Positions 1-7,782 are shown, counted from the first letter of the stretch. The stretch is DNA of 29,208 bases from Clostridium sp. CAG:433 (GCA_000433675.1 FR893543.1:1-29208), one strand, 5' to 3'. Program-made: numbers and translations. Notes: generated from the letters alone by a model not told the origin.

Positions 1-190
1 GGTATTCCTGTTACTTCATATATTATATCCGCTAAAAATTCTTTTACACTTTTACATATTTCTTTAAATACTGGATCAAATGTTCCTGGTATTACTTCAT
101 ATTTTTGTCTTACAACATCTTCTTGATAACTTTTTACATATTTAATATATATGCACCTGCCCTTCTTTTGTTTTTTTCTGAGGTCCTCAT
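1..190 (-). pseudogene. Frame-disrupted gene cut by the left window edge
   Basis: An ATG at 188-190 follows a GGAG ribosome site about 10 bases upstream and opens a short frame beginning MRTSEKNKRRAGAYI, which stops after 18 codons. A second frame then stays open to the window edge with protein-like composition (SYQEDVVRQKYEV, then GTFDPVFKEICKSVKEF) but has no start codon of its own. The two frames meet at an (AT)n tract near positions 140-150. Removing one AT unit would join them into a single frame reading AYIKYVKSYQ. I do not recognise the family, and the C-terminal part lies outside the window. This could be a true dinucleotide slippage frameshift, a decayed gene or a sequencing error. 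Confidence 0.45.
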
Positions 191-240
191 ATATTATTTA
201 CTCCGTCTACATCCTAAATTCCCCTAAAAAATTAAAAAAA

Positions 241-258
241 ATTGATATTTCTATCAAT
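241..258 (-). terminator. Intrinsic terminator after nrnA
   Basis: A 7-bp stem (ATTGATA / TATCAAT) with a 4-base loop. Read on the minus strand it is followed by a run of eight T. It lies just past the stop codon of the oligoribonuclease gene and would end the ackA-nrnA transcript. Confidence 0.8.
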
Positions 259-265
259 CTTTTAA

Positions 266-1225
266 CTATTTTAACTTATTTTCTTTTTTATATTCTTTAC
301 ATGCTTCATCAAAATCTTTGATAATATGTTCTATCTCATCAAATGTTTTTATTCTAGCACCAGCAGCAAACTTATGTCCACCACCATTATATCTTTCAAG
401 AATTTTATTTATTTCTGGTCCTCTACTTCTAGCATTAACTCTTATTTGATTCATTTTAATATCTTCTGAAAATGTTACCCAAACAAGTACTTCATCAATA
501 TTATTAAAATTATTAACAAGATTACCACTTGATGCTGGATCAGCATTAAAACTTCTTATAACTTCATCTGATAATTTTAAATATCCAAGTCCATTATCTG
601 TTACTATCATATTTTGATACATATATCCTTGAAGTCTTATTTCAGAAAGTGGTCTTCTATATAAATCATCATAAAGTGAAGTAAAATCTATTTTAGTATC
701 ATTAATTAATTTTGAAACTAAACTCATAGTTTTTGGTGAAGTGTAATAAAATAAGAATCTATTTGTATCAGACACAAGTCCCATAAATAATCTTTCAGCA
801 GCATATTTAGTCATTTTAAGTCTTGTACTATAACATAAATCAATTACAAGTTCACTAGCACTTGATACTTCTTTTACTAAACTTATGCTTCCAAATTCAT
901 CTACTACAGGATGATGATCTATTTTTATTACATCTTTAAATACACTTATATCCTTAACACCATCTATTCTTTTTAAATCTGGTGTATCTAAAACAATTAA
1001 TAATGCTTTAGGAAAAATATCTTCAGATACTTTATCTACAGTACCAATATATTTAAATTTAGATGCTGCTGCTCCTATAGTATAAACTTCCTTTTTTGGG
1101 AATGTTGCTTTTATTATGTCTTTAAGTCCTATTGTACTACCAAGTGCATCAGGATCTGGACCAATATGTCTAGCAAGAATTATTATATCGTTTTCTTTTA
1201 TTTTTTTATATATTGCTTTATTCAT
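266..1225 (-). CDS. nrnA: DHH/DHHA1 phosphoesterase, NrnA-type oligoribonuclease / pAp phosphatase
   Basis: The protein has 319 residues, the usual length for NrnA. These Mn-dependent cytoplasmic enzymes degrade 2-5 nt RNAs (nanoRNAs) and dephosphorylate 3'-phosphoadenosine 5'-phosphate. The N-terminal DHH domain shows RHIGPDPDALGS (residues 19-30), VLDTPD, the signature DHHP and a SDTNRF motif. The C-terminal DHHA1 domain carries VNARSRG and the glycine-rich YNGGGHKFAAGA substrate-binding motif. All the expected metal-ligand motifs are present. The gene starts 16 bases after the ackA stop with no terminator between, so the two are probably one transcript. It is followed at once by a strong terminator. 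Function rests on family motifs. The split between nanoRNase and pAp activity cannot be judged here. Confidence 0.93.
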   Translation of the reverse strand: MNKAIYKKIKENDIIILARHIGPDPDALGSTIGLKDIIKATFPKKEVYTIGAAASKFKYIGTVDKVSEDIFPKALLIVLDTPDLKRIDGVKDISVFKDVIKIDHHPVVDEFGSISLVKEVSSASELVIDLCYSTRLKMTKYAAERLFMGLVSDTNRFLFYYTSPKTMSLVSKLINDTKIDFTSLYDDLYRRPLSEIRLQGYMYQNMIVTDNGLGYLKLSDEVIRSFNADPASSGNLVNNFNNIDEVLVWVTFSEDIKMNQIRVNARSRGPEINKILERYNGGGHKFAAGARIKTFDEIEHIIKDFDEACKEYKKENKLK

Positions 1226-1241
1226 ACTTCACCTTTTTCTA

Positions 1242-2423
1242 CTATATTAACTTATATGTATCTCTTGCAATTACAACTTCTTCATCAGTTGGTATTACAT
1301 ATATTGGACAAATTGAATCATCACTTGAAATGATTCCTTCCTTTCCAAATCTCATTTCTTCATTTTTTTCCTTATCTATTTTTAAACCTAAACAATTAAG
1401 TCTATCAATTACCATTCTTCTTATATGTGGTGCATTTTCTCCAACACCTGCGGTAAAGCAAAGTGCATCAAGAGAGCCAAGTTCAACAAAATATTTAGCG
1501 ATATAACCTACTATTGAATTAACATATAAGTGATGCGCTAAAATACTTTGCTCATGACCTTCACCAATTTTTGCATCAATATCTCTAAAGTCACTACTAA
1601 CTCCACTGACACCAAACATACCACTTTTTTTATTTAAATCATTGTCAACTTCTTCAATTGACTCACCTGTTTTTTTCATAATATATGGAATAATACCATA
1701 GTCTATGTCACCACTTCTAGATCCCATAACTATTCCTGCATTTGGTGTAAATCCCATTGTTGTATCAACACATTTACCATCTCTAACAGCACTTATACTT
1801 CCACCATTCCCTATATGACAAACAATTACATTAGCAAATTCTTTATCAAGTAAATGCATAACTCTTTCTGATACATATTTATGACTCATACCATGGAATC
1901 CATATTTTCTAACTCCATATTTTGTATACCATTCATCTGGTACTGCATATCTAAATCTTTCTTCTTTTATTGTTTGATGGAATGCTGTATCAAAGCAACC
2001 AACTTGAATTGCACTTGGAATTTCTTTCATAAATGCACGAACTCCAGAAATATTTGCTGGATTATGTAGTGGAGCAAGTTCATTTAGTTTTGAAATATCA
2101 TCTAATATTTCTTCATTTAGTACAAGTGACTTAGAATACTTATCAGCACCATGAACTATTCTATGACCTACTCCTTTTATTTCATCTAATGATTCAATTA
2201 CTTTATTTTCTAATAATTCTTTTATTAATATATTTACTGCATCTTCATGAGAAGATAATGTAGCATCTTTCTTAATTTTTTCTCCATTAATTTTTATAGT
2301 ATAAAAACTATTATCTAGTCCTATTCTTTCAAATACACCAGATATTAAAACTGTTTCTTCAGGCATTTCATACATTTGAAATTTTAATGATGATGACCCT
2401 GCATTAACTGATAATATTTTCAT
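1242..2423 (-). CDS. ackA: Acetate kinase
   Basis: At 393 residues the protein is the standard length. It converts acetyl phosphate and ADP to acetate and ATP, the energy-yielding last step of acetate fermentation in the cytoplasm. It opens with the ASKHA signature NAGSSSLKFQ at residue 7. Further family motifs are GHRIVHGADKYS, CFDTAFHQT, YGFHGMSHKYVSER, HIGNGGSISA, DTTMGFTPNAGIVMGSRSGD and FTAGVGENAPHIR. The start ATG follows AGGTGAAAAG, a good ribosome site. No phosphotransacetylase gene lies beside it. Here its partner downstream is nrnA, 16 bases away. Confidence 0.98.
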   Translation of the reverse strand: MKILSVNAGSSSLKFQMYEMPEETVLISGVFERIGLDNSFYTIKINGEKIKKDATLSSHEDAVNILIKELLENKVIESLDEIKGVGHRIVHGADKYSKSLVLNEEILDDISKLNELAPLHNPANISGVRAFMKEIPSAIQVGCFDTAFHQTIKEERFRYAVPDEWYTKYGVRKYGFHGMSHKYVSERVMHLLDKEFANVIVCHIGNGGSISAVRDGKCVDTTMGFTPNAGIVMGSRSGDIDYGIIPYIMKKTGESIEEVDNDLNKKSGMFGVSGVSSDFRDIDAKIGEGHEQSILAHHLYVNSIVGYIAKYFVELGSLDALCFTAGVGENAPHIRRMVIDRLNCLGLKIDKEKNEEMRFGKEGIISSDDSICPIYVIPTDEEVVIARDTYKLI

Positions 2424-2440
2424 CTTTTCACCTCATATAT

Positions 2441-2470
2441 ATTGTATCAAATTTCTAGTAAAAAGTCATT
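2441..2470 (-). promoter_or_regulatory. Candidate promoter for ackA-nrnA
   Basis: On the minus strand a -10 box TACAAT (2441-2446) lies 18 bases after an ATGACT -35-like element (2465-2470). It sits between the upstream terminator and the ackA ribosome site, which is where a promoter is needed. The -35 match is only 4 of 6. Confidence 0.45.
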
Positions 2471-2498
2471 GTATATATTGAAATTTATTAAATAAAAA

Positions 2499-2520
2499 AA
2501 CATATATACAAATATATGTT
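2499..2520 (-). terminator. Intrinsic terminator overlapping a stop codon
   Basis: Stem ACATATAT / ATATATGT with a 4-base loop, then a run of seven T on the minus strand. The stem overlaps the stop codon of the 123-residue tail-anchored protein gene. Confidence 0.7.
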
Positions 2521-2890
2521 ACTTTAATTTTAATATTAAATTAATTATTATAGCTGCATAAACAAGTACAATAACTGTAAGAATTAATGCATCTGCAAAT
2601 CCAGCCTTTTTTGTAGGAAGCATTGGTTCTGGTTTTAGAGTTGGAACGTAACTTTTCTTTTCTACTAATTCATTTGTTTTTTCTGGTTCTTTTTGCTCTA
2701 TTTTTGCCTCTGTTTTATTATATCCTTTTAATGCAAGACTATCATTTACCATTGTATTATATCTATTCTTTGCATTTAATATAGCTTCTTCTGTAAAATT
2801 TGCTCCATAACCCTTCATTTTTGCAATTTCTGTAAAAGGTACGATAAGAGAATTAAATGTTGCTTCTTTAACTGCTTCTTCTTTATTCAT
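2519..2890 (-). CDS. Hypothetical tail-anchored membrane protein
   Basis: I do not recognise the family of this 123-residue protein. The first 95 residues are hydrophilic, Lys/Glu-rich and probably cytoplasmic. A single hydrophobic segment at about residues 97-120 (ALILTVIVLVYAAIIINLIL) ends in LKLK, so the protein is probably inserted by its C-terminus. There is no signal peptide. Its ATG overlaps the stop of the 169-residue gene upstream by 8 bases, suggesting translational coupling. Two larger proteins in this window (stops at 5951 and 7078) share the acidic body plus C-terminal anchor layout. Confidence 0.7.
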   Translation of the reverse strand: MNKEEAVKEATFNSLIVPFTEIAKMKGYGANFTEEAILNAKNRYNTMVNDSLALKGYNKTEAKIEQKEPEKTNELVEKKSYVPTLKPEPMLPTKKAGFADALILTVIVLVYAAIIINLILKLK

Positions 2891-3392
2891 TCTCTACCAC
2901 TTTCCTTCCCATAATATCATATTTTGACATATCATTATCAAATTCTTTATTATTTGTTATACAATCAACTGCTTCTTTAATGGCATTATTTGTAACAATA
3001 CTAATTGCTTTATTTATATCAATAACACCTGTTTTTTCATTTATCGCAAATGCTTCAAGTGCTTTATCAATTGTTTTTTCATCCTTATTTTTTATTGCTT
3101 CATTTAATTCAGCCATAGTTTTAGGAACATTAATAGTTTCTTGTGGTTCTTCTACCATTTCTTCTATTGTCTCTACTTCATCATCTTCAATCATATCTGG
3201 TATAATTTCAAATTTATCAAAATCAAACTTATTATTTTCTAGAATATCCATAGAAACATTTTTTTGTACACCATTTTTTTCAAGAACTATCTCATTTGTA
3301 TTAGAATTAATACCTTTTATAACACCACTTTGCATTAGTTCTTGATGTTTCATACAATATTCCTTAAGTCTATTTATCACATTACTATCCAT
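2883..3392 (-). CDS. Hypothetical acidic cytoplasmic protein
   Basis: This protein of 169 residues belongs to no family I can name. Residues 20-50 (GVIKGINSNTNEIVLEKNG) have alternating beta-strand character. Residues 60-90 are strongly acidic (DDEVETIEEMVEEP), and the C-terminal half is predicted helical. There is no signal peptide or membrane segment. The gene is followed, with an 8-base overlap, by the tail-anchored 123-residue protein, so the two probably act together. The start follows AGGGAGGG, a strong ribosome site. Confidence 0.7.
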   Translation of the reverse strand: MDSNVINRLKEYCMKHQELMQSGVIKGINSNTNEIVLEKNGVQKNVSMDILENNKFDFDKFEIIPDMIEDDEVETIEEMVEEPQETINVPKTMAELNEAIKNKDEKTIDKALEAFAINEKTGVIDINKAISIVTNNAIKEAVDCITNNKEFDNDMSKYDIMGRKVVENE

Positions 3393-3468
3393 TTTGTTCC
3401 CTCCCTATCATACTTTAAAATAATTATAACACATAATAAAATTTTTTGTATATTTTTTTTAAAAAAAA

Positions 3469-3499
3469 TCAAACTATACATTTTAACCGTATAGTTTGA
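3469..3499 (-). terminator. Strong intrinsic terminator after the SASP gene
   Basis: An 11-bp perfect stem (TCAAACTATAC / GTATAGTTTGA) with a 9-base loop, followed on the minus strand by eight T. It lies 28 bases past the spore-protein stop codon. Confidence 0.88.
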
Positions 3500-3527
3500 C
3501 TTATATATTATATAGTTATGAAACTAA

Positions 3528-3740
3528 CTATTTATTTTGCATATTGTAGTTACCACTTATTTGTGATTGACCCATTTGTACTAATCTACGAGTGATTTCA
3601 CCACCTACTGAACCGTTAGCTCTAGCAGTAGCATCAGCTCCTAATTGAACACCAAATTCGTTAGCTATTTCATATTTCATTCTATCGATAGCTTCTTTTG
3701 ATCCAGGTGTAACTAGTTTATTTCTGTTTGAACCTGTCAT
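3528..3740 (-). CDS. Alpha/beta-type small acid-soluble spore protein (SASP)
   Basis: Alpha/beta SASPs are DNA-binding proteins made in the forespore. They coat the spore chromosome, shift it toward an A-like form, give UV and heat resistance, and are degraded by the GPR protease at germination. This one is 70 residues, the usual size. It carries both family signatures: the GPR cleavage region YEIANEFGVQLGAD (cut expected at Glu-Ile) and RANGSVGGEITRRLVQ. Around it are a ribosome site (AGGAGGTG), a matching forespore promoter upstream and a strong terminator downstream, so it is a single-gene unit. It is the clearest evidence that the organism forms endospores. The exact paralogue name cannot be assigned. 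Confidence 0.96.
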   Translation of the reverse strand: MTGSNRNKLVTPGSKEAIDRMKYEIANEFGVQLGADATARANGSVGGEITRRLVQMGQSQISGNYNMQNK

Positions 3741-3765
3741 TTGTATTTCACCTCCTATACATTTA

Positions 3766-3795
3766 TAGAATGTGAAATTTTTTCTAAATCATACA
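3766..3795 (-). promoter_or_regulatory. Sigma-G-type forespore promoter of the SASP gene
   Basis: On the minus strand, TGTATG (3790-3795) matches the sigma-F/G -35 consensus TGHATR. It is separated by exactly 17 bases from CATTCTA (3766-3772), which fits the sigma-G -10 pattern CATnnTA. The transcript would start about 20 bases before the ribosome site. Consensus, spacing and gene identity all agree. Confidence 0.8.
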
Positions 3796-3824
3796 TTTTA
3801 TTACATGGAAATTCTTTCCAAAAA

Positions 3825-3853
3825 AAAGATTAGAAATAATTCTTCTAATCTTT
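3825..3853 (-). terminator. Intrinsic terminator after the DUF1292-like gene
   Basis: An 11-bp perfect stem (AAAGATTAGAA / TTCTAATCTTT) followed by a T run on the minus strand. The TAG stop codon of the upstream gene lies inside the stem. Confidence 0.82.
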
Positions 3854-4780
3854 ATTGTTTCCTTGAAGTACACTTAATATTCCATTCATCTTTTTATTAA
3901 CACCATCTAATTCTTCTTTTAAAGCATTTCCTTGATTTTCAAGTTCTTCCTTTTCTTTCTTTAAAGATAATGTTTCTTTTTGTTTTTCAAACAAATCAAA
4001 TTTAGTTTTAGATAATTCTTCTTCTAACTCTTCTATTTGTTTTAATTGTTTTTCATAAACATTTAAAAGTAATGGTTCTACTTCTTCTTTAAATTTTTCT
4101 TTATAATTTGTTTTAATTGCTTCTGGTTCTTCTATCTTTTCTTCTACTTTTTCTTCTGGCATTTTAAATTCTTCTAAAGGTACTACATTATTTTCTGGTT
4201 TAGAATTTAAAATAACACTTTCTATATTTTTATTTCTTGCTTGTAATTCTTCAAATGTTGGTATTTCTATAGTTTTATTTAATAGATCTTCATTTGATTC
4301 TTTTGTTTCACTTCCAAGTATAAATTCTGCTGGTGTATTTACTGCTGCTTCTACATTTAAATCTGGAATAGTATTAATTTTTGGTTCAGATTCTTCTTTG
4401 TATTTACTAGCAAGAGTATCTGCAAATTTTTTTGAAACAAGAAGTTTTTTTGGTCTTCTAACTGATACTTCTTCTCCTTCAAACTTTAGATCACATTTAT
4501 ATGAATCACTAAGTGGTTCAGATGGATCTCTTGCGATATCTTTCATTATAGTTTTAATCTCATCCCATTCATCAGATGATACTATTTCCTTATATGAATA
4601 TCCATCCTCTTCTTTTACAACACCAGTTGAATAAATCTTAATCATATTATTGTCATTTATTTCATTATAAGTATAAGTTATATAATTATTACCATTTGAT
4701 AACTTATATTTAGCAAGAATTTGTGCATCTTCTCTAATGCCTTCTTCGTTTATTACAAAAAACATAACTTTGTTGTTCAT
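3845..4780 (-). CDS. DUF1292-like domain protein with C-terminal coiled coil
   Basis: The protein has 311 residues. Residues 1-90 (FFVINEEGIREDAQILAKYK, a YITYTYNE strand, then IYSTGVVKEEDGYSYKEI) resemble the small DUF1292/YrzB fold, whose function is unknown. Residues 120-225 are a low-complexity, Glu/Pro-rich linker. Residues 230-305 form a long Lys/Glu/Leu heptad-rich coiled coil. There is no membrane segment. The domain order suggests a cytoplasmic scaffold or adaptor, but that is inference. It is a single-gene unit with a strong terminator, transcribed toward the SASP gene. The DUF1292 match is by eye and moderate. Confidence 0.65.
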   Translation of the reverse strand: MNNKVMFFVINEEGIREDAQILAKYKLSNGNNYITYTYNEINDNNMIKIYSTGVVKEEDGYSYKEIVSSDEWDEIKTIMKDIARDPSEPLSDSYKCDLKFEGEEVSVRRPKKLLVSKKFADTLASKYKEESEPKINTIPDLNVEAAVNTPAEFILGSETKESNEDLLNKTIEIPTFEELQARNKNIESVILNSKPENNVVPLEEFKMPEEKVEEKIEEPEAIKTNYKEKFKEEVEPLLLNVYEKQLKQIEELEEELSKTKFDLFEKQKETLSLKKEKEELENQGNALKEELDGVNKKMNGILSVLQGNNKD

Positions 4781-4814
4781 ATTCTAACACCTCATTTACT
4801 ATAAGGAAATTATA

Positions 4815-5099
4815 TCACATATTATTCCTTTTAGCAACAAAATATTTGCATTCATAAGCACAATTTTCCTTTAAATACTTATCTAAAGAGCTAATTTTGT
4901 TAAAATCTTTTGCTTTTTTGTTATCATCTGAATAAAATCCTTTTAATCTAAGTTTATCATATGCCCAGTCTCCAACAACATAATCAAAGTCATAAAAATA
5001 ATCAGTACATTTATTAATAAATTCTTCTTTATCAAATCCATTTTTATATTCTTTAATTATTTCATACTTATTTTCATCTATAATTACTATTTTTTCCAT
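4815..5099 (-). CDS. yutD: YutD-family protein (DUF1027)
   Basis: From the chosen start the protein is 94 residues. The family core is clear: DYVVGDWAYDKLRLKGFY, then a lysine-rich turn (DDNKKAKDF), KISSLDKYL, and a C-terminal CAYECKYFVAKR with paired cysteines. Function is unknown, but YutD is widespread in Bacillota. I start at ATG 5097-5099 (MEKIVIIDEN) because AAGGA lies at a proper distance before it. A longer frame opening at 5159 adds 20 residues unlike the family and overlaps yunB. In Bacillus subtilis yutD and yunB are also near each other, so this pairing looks like conserved gene order. Confidence 0.87.
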   Translation of the reverse strand: MEKIVIIDENKYEIIKEYKNGFDKEEFINKCTDYFYDFDYVVGDWAYDKLRLKGFYSDDNKKAKDFNKISSLDKYLKENCAYECKYFVAKRNNM

Positions 5100-5145
5100 A
5101 ATATTTATCCTTCCAATTCTACATAATAGATTATAACATATTTTT

Positions 5146-5901
5146 TTAATCTGTTTCAATTGGTAATGACAATATATTAGAACTTGAATTTAATTTTCCA
5201 TCACTATAATAATCTGGAACACTTCCATTAATTATCTTAATTGCGACAGGAATATTATTAGTAATTTTTATTCTTTCTGTTTGAAAAGGAATTATTACTT
5301 CCTCTGTTACTTCGACATTCGCATAAATTTCAATTAATGCACTGTTTATACCATAATTTCTAACTTTTGTTTCAACACTACTTACAACATTTCCAATTAA
5401 ATTTATTTTAACTGGTATTTTAGGTCCTAAATTTGATAAAAGTACATTATTAGTTATTATTCCCATTGGAACTTCTGATATTACTCCATTTTTTAAGTTT
5501 TTAACATCATAATTATCTGAATTAATAAATGAAATATCATCTATCTCGCCTTTTTCTAATTTTCTTAAATTATCACTTACAATTGATGTAGTTTTTGATA
5601 AAAATCTATTAACAATGACAGGATTAAAATCAATTGTCTGTATTTCACCATTTTTATTTTGAATGACATTATACATTTCATCATCTAATATTGATAAAAC
5701 ATCATCGTTTAAAGAATTTTTTATAGTAACTATTGCCATTTTTTTACAATCAATTTTTGCTTGATTCATAATAACTGGCATAACTTTTTTACCAGAATAA
5801 TCAACTAATAAGTATGTACATATTATTAATACAATTATAATACATGATATTTTTGTAGATAATTTAATTTTTTTATGTGATCTTAATCTTATTTTTTTCA
5901 A
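5146..5901 (-). CDS. yunB: Sporulation protein YunB
   Basis: This 251-residue protein is the usual YunB size. In B. subtilis yunB belongs to the mother-cell (sigma-E) sporulation programme, and its mutants form defective spores. Residues 1-15 are basic (KKIRLRSHKKIKL), and residues 17-33 form one hydrophobic N-terminal anchor (ISCIIIVLIICTYLLV), leaving the rest outside. Family landmarks are PVIMNQAKIDCKKMA, IDFNPVIVNRFLSK, the VPMGIITNNVLLSNLGPKIP stretch, YGINSALIEIY and VIIPFQTE..NIPVAIKIINGSVPDYY. Translation starts at TTG (5899-5901) after AGGTGATG. With the revised yutD start the two genes are 46 bases apart and probably co-transcribed. Confidence 0.9.
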   Translation of the reverse strand: MKKIRLRSHKKIKLSTKISCIIIVLIICTYLLVDYSGKKVMPVIMNQAKIDCKKMAIVTIKNSLNDDVLSILDDEMYNVIQNKNGEIQTIDFNPVIVNRFLSKTTSIVSDNLRKLEKGEIDDISFINSDNYDVKNLKNGVISEVPMGIITNNVLLSNLGPKIPVKINLIGNVVSSVETKVRNYGINSALIEIYANVEVTEEVIIPFQTERIKITNNIPVAIKIINGSVPDYYSDGKLNSSSNILSLPIETD

Positions 5902-5933
5902 AGGTACATCACCTATTTAAGTATATGAAAAAA

Positions 5934-5952
5934 AGGAAAAATTAATTTTCCT
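5934..5952 (-). terminator. Intrinsic terminator after the 255-residue tail-anchored gene
   Basis: A 7-bp stem (AGGAAAA / TTTTCCT) followed by TTTTTTTC on the minus strand, overlapping the TAG stop codon. Confidence 0.65.
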
Positions 5953-6718
5953 ATTTTATAAAGAAATTATATACAATAAATCCTGCACCTGCGAGTACAA
6001 TAAGTACTACAAGAACAATTAATATTTTTATAAAAGTACTACTTTTTCTAACACTTTCTCTTAAATCTGATATATCATCAAAATCTTTTGAACTAAACAT
6101 AAATGTATCTGTACTATATTCCTCTGTATTTTCATCAGGTACTTTTCTAACATCTACCTTATCTGCTAAATCAGTTGGTTTAATAAGTTGTGTTTTCTCA
6201 CTATCTTCTGTTAAGTCATTAAACATATCTTTAGCAAGATCAACAGAACTAACATTAGTTAGTGTATTCATTATATTTAAAAGTTCTTTTTCTTCTTTGA
6301 CTAAACTTTCATATACTTTTCTTGTTTTTGATAGTTCATCATCAAGATTTTCATTAAACTTATAATTTTGAATTTTTCTTTTTTCATTTGCATCTTCCAT
6401 AATGTCTCTTCGACTTTTGGCTTCTTTTAGTACTTCATTTATATCATATAACTTATTTTCATAATTCTTTGGTGGAACAATACTATCATATTCTTTTTCT
6501 AGATTAGGTGTTTTATCGACTCTTTTATTAACATTTTTTTGTTTATCTATTATTTCTTTAATTTTAGAAATATCTATTTCATTTGAATCGTCAATAACAA
6601 CCATATTAGAATAATTAGTATTTGAATATATATCATCATATAAGTTTTGATTTTTATTTACTCTGCTAAAAGATTCTTTATTATCATATTTGTCTAATCT
6701 AGATTTCAATAGAATCAC
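5951..6718 (-). CDS. Hypothetical tail-anchored acidic protein
   Basis: No known family is recognisable in this 255-residue protein. A long charged cytoplasmic region comes first, with helical stretches at about 60-150 (NEVLKEAKSRRDIMEDANEK, then a Glu/Lys/Leu coiled-coil part). A short Ser/Arg-rich neck (LRESVRKSS) precedes one hydrophobic C-terminal segment at about 229-252 (IKILIVLVVLIVLAGAGFIV). There is no signal peptide. The layout matches the proteins with stops at 2519 and 7078. It is divergently transcribed from the ferredoxin gene and sits just upstream of yunB, separated from it by a terminator. Confidence 0.68.
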   Translation of the reverse strand: MILLKSRLDKYDNKESFSRVNKNQNLYDDIYSNTNYSNMVVIDDSNEIDISKIKEIIDKQKNVNKRVDKTPNLEKEYDSIVPPKNYENKLYDINEVLKEAKSRRDIMEDANEKRKIQNYKFNENLDDELSKTRKVYESLVKEEKELLNIMNTLTNVSSVDLAKDMFNDLTEDSEKTQLIKPTDLADKVDVRKVPDENTEEYSTDTFMFSSKDFDDISDLRESVRKSSTFIKILIVLVVLIVLAGAGFIVYNFFIK

Positions 6719-6790
6719 CTACTTTATAAAAATAATAACATATTTTTTATTTTTTTTAAATAACTTAATATAAAATATCGAAAAATGTAG

Positions 6791-6796
6791 TATAAT
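6791..6796 (+). promoter_or_regulatory. -10 box of the ferredoxin promoter
   Basis: A perfect TATAAT precedes the ferredoxin ribosome site (GGGAGG, 6808-6813) by a short leader. Only a weak TTAATA lies upstream, at 20-base spacing, so the -35 is uncertain. Confidence 0.5.
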
Positions 6797-6819
6797 TATA
6801 TTGATTTGGGAGGATATTT

Positions 6820-7029
6820 ATGAAAAAAGTTGTAATTAATAAAGATAAATGCCTTGGTTGTGGTATGTGCGTAGGAATTGAAAGCGATGTTTTTGATTTT
6901 GATTATGACGGACTAGTAAAAGTTAATAATGATAATATCAATGATGATAATAAAGAAAATGTTAATAATGCAATTGACTCTTGTCCTGTTGCCGCAATTG
7001 AAGTTGTAGATGAAGAAAGTGATGAATAA
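6820..7029 (+). CDS. Single-cluster [4Fe-4S] ferredoxin
   Basis: At 69 residues this is a small soluble electron carrier. The cluster motif is CLGCGMC (residues 11-17) with the fourth cysteine in SCPVAAI near residue 54. That is the one-cluster arrangement of B. subtilis Fer, not the clostridial two-cluster type. The remainder is highly acidic, as usual for ferredoxins. It is the only plus-strand protein gene in the window, with its own GGGAGG ribosome site, and it ends in a terminator shared with the convergent gene. Its redox partners cannot be inferred, although the oxygen-sensitive activase family 1 kb away also needs low-potential electrons. Confidence 0.93.
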   Translation: MKKVVINKDKCLGCGMCVGIESDVFDFDYDGLVKVNNDNINDDNKENVNNAIDSCPVAAIEVVDEESDE

Positions 7030-7049
7030 CTTTCTTTTTTTATACATAA

Positions 7050-7079
7050 AAAAATCAAACTTTTTATTGTTTGATTTTT
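7050..7079. terminator. Bidirectional terminator between convergent genes
   Basis: An 11-bp stem (AAAAATCAAAC / GTTTGATTTTT) with an 8-base loop and T runs on both strands. It serves the ferredoxin gene (plus) and the 220-residue tail-anchored gene (minus), whose stop codon touches the stem. Confidence 0.85.
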
Positions 7080-7740
7080 AGTTTAATCTAATTATTGAGT
7101 ACATTACAACTGCACCAATTATTACTGCGATTATTGAAATTATTATAGCACTTGCATTACCTTTTTCTGAATCATTTTCTTCTGGCATTACTTCCATAGA
7201 ATCTTCTTCTTCATTAAATAAAGGTTTTGCTAAAAGTTCTGGTTCTTCATTTAATACACTCATTTCACCTGTAAGGGAAAATGATGGTTTCAATTCTTCT
7301 TCATCCTCTTTTATTTCTTCTTCTACTTTAGGTGCATCAAATATAGTATCATCAAAAGTCATTGACTCAAGATCTTCATTTTCTTCCTTAGTAACATCTG
7401 GTAATATTTCTTCCTCTTCTTCTTTTTGAGATGCTAAATATTCATCATATTTTTTTCTCATATCTTTTTCAAATGTACTAAGTTCAGATTCGATAACTTC
7501 AAAAGGTATTGATAAATCATCATTATCATATTTCTTTAAAACTGATATATAAATATCTTTTGTTATTGTTGGTATTTCTCTTGCTAAGTCATTTAATTTT
7601 GTAACTATTGCATTCTTTCTTGTCTTTTTAAGTTCACTCATATATTCTTCATATTGACTTCTCTTTTCTTCATCAGAGAAATTAACATTATTTAATATTT
7701 CCATTGCATCTTCTCTACTATAATCTAATTTTTGTGTCAT
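7078..7740 (-). CDS. Hypothetical tail-anchored acidic protein
   Basis: The family of this 220-residue protein is not recognised. Residues 1-100 are charged and helical (YSREDAMEILNNV, a Lys/Arg-rich SELKKTRKNAI stretch). Residues 105-190 are extremely acidic low-complexity sequence with runs of Glu. The last about 24 residues form one membrane segment (SAIIISIIAVIIGAVVMYSI) ending RLN. There is no signal peptide. It is the third protein here with this design, after those ending at 2519 and 5951. The acidic middle suggests a flexible cytoplasmic tether, which is inference only. Confidence 0.68.
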   Translation of the reverse strand: MTQKLDYSREDAMEILNNVNFSDEEKRSQYEEYMSELKKTRKNAIVTKLNDLAREIPTITKDIYISVLKKYDNDDLSIPFEVIESELSTFEKDMRKKYDEYLASQKEEEEEILPDVTKEENEDLESMTFDDTIFDAPKVEEEIKEDEEELKPSFSLTGEMSVLNEEPELLAKPLFNEEEDSMEVMPEENDSEKGNASAIIISIIAVIIGAVVMYSIIRLN

Positions 7741-7782
7741 AATATTTCATCTCCCGCTACTATATCTCGTATTGTTAATAAC

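Noticed and set aside
1213..1506. Open plus-strand frame of 97 codons
   Set aside because: It lies antisense to acetate kinase, whose motifs are unmistakable, and it has no ribosome site or family match. Similar plus-strand frames over other minus-strand genes were dropped for the same reason.
5100..5159. N-terminal extension of the YutD-family protein
   Set aside because: The extra 20 residues overlap yunB, do not resemble the family, and lack the good ribosome site found before the internal ATG at 5099.
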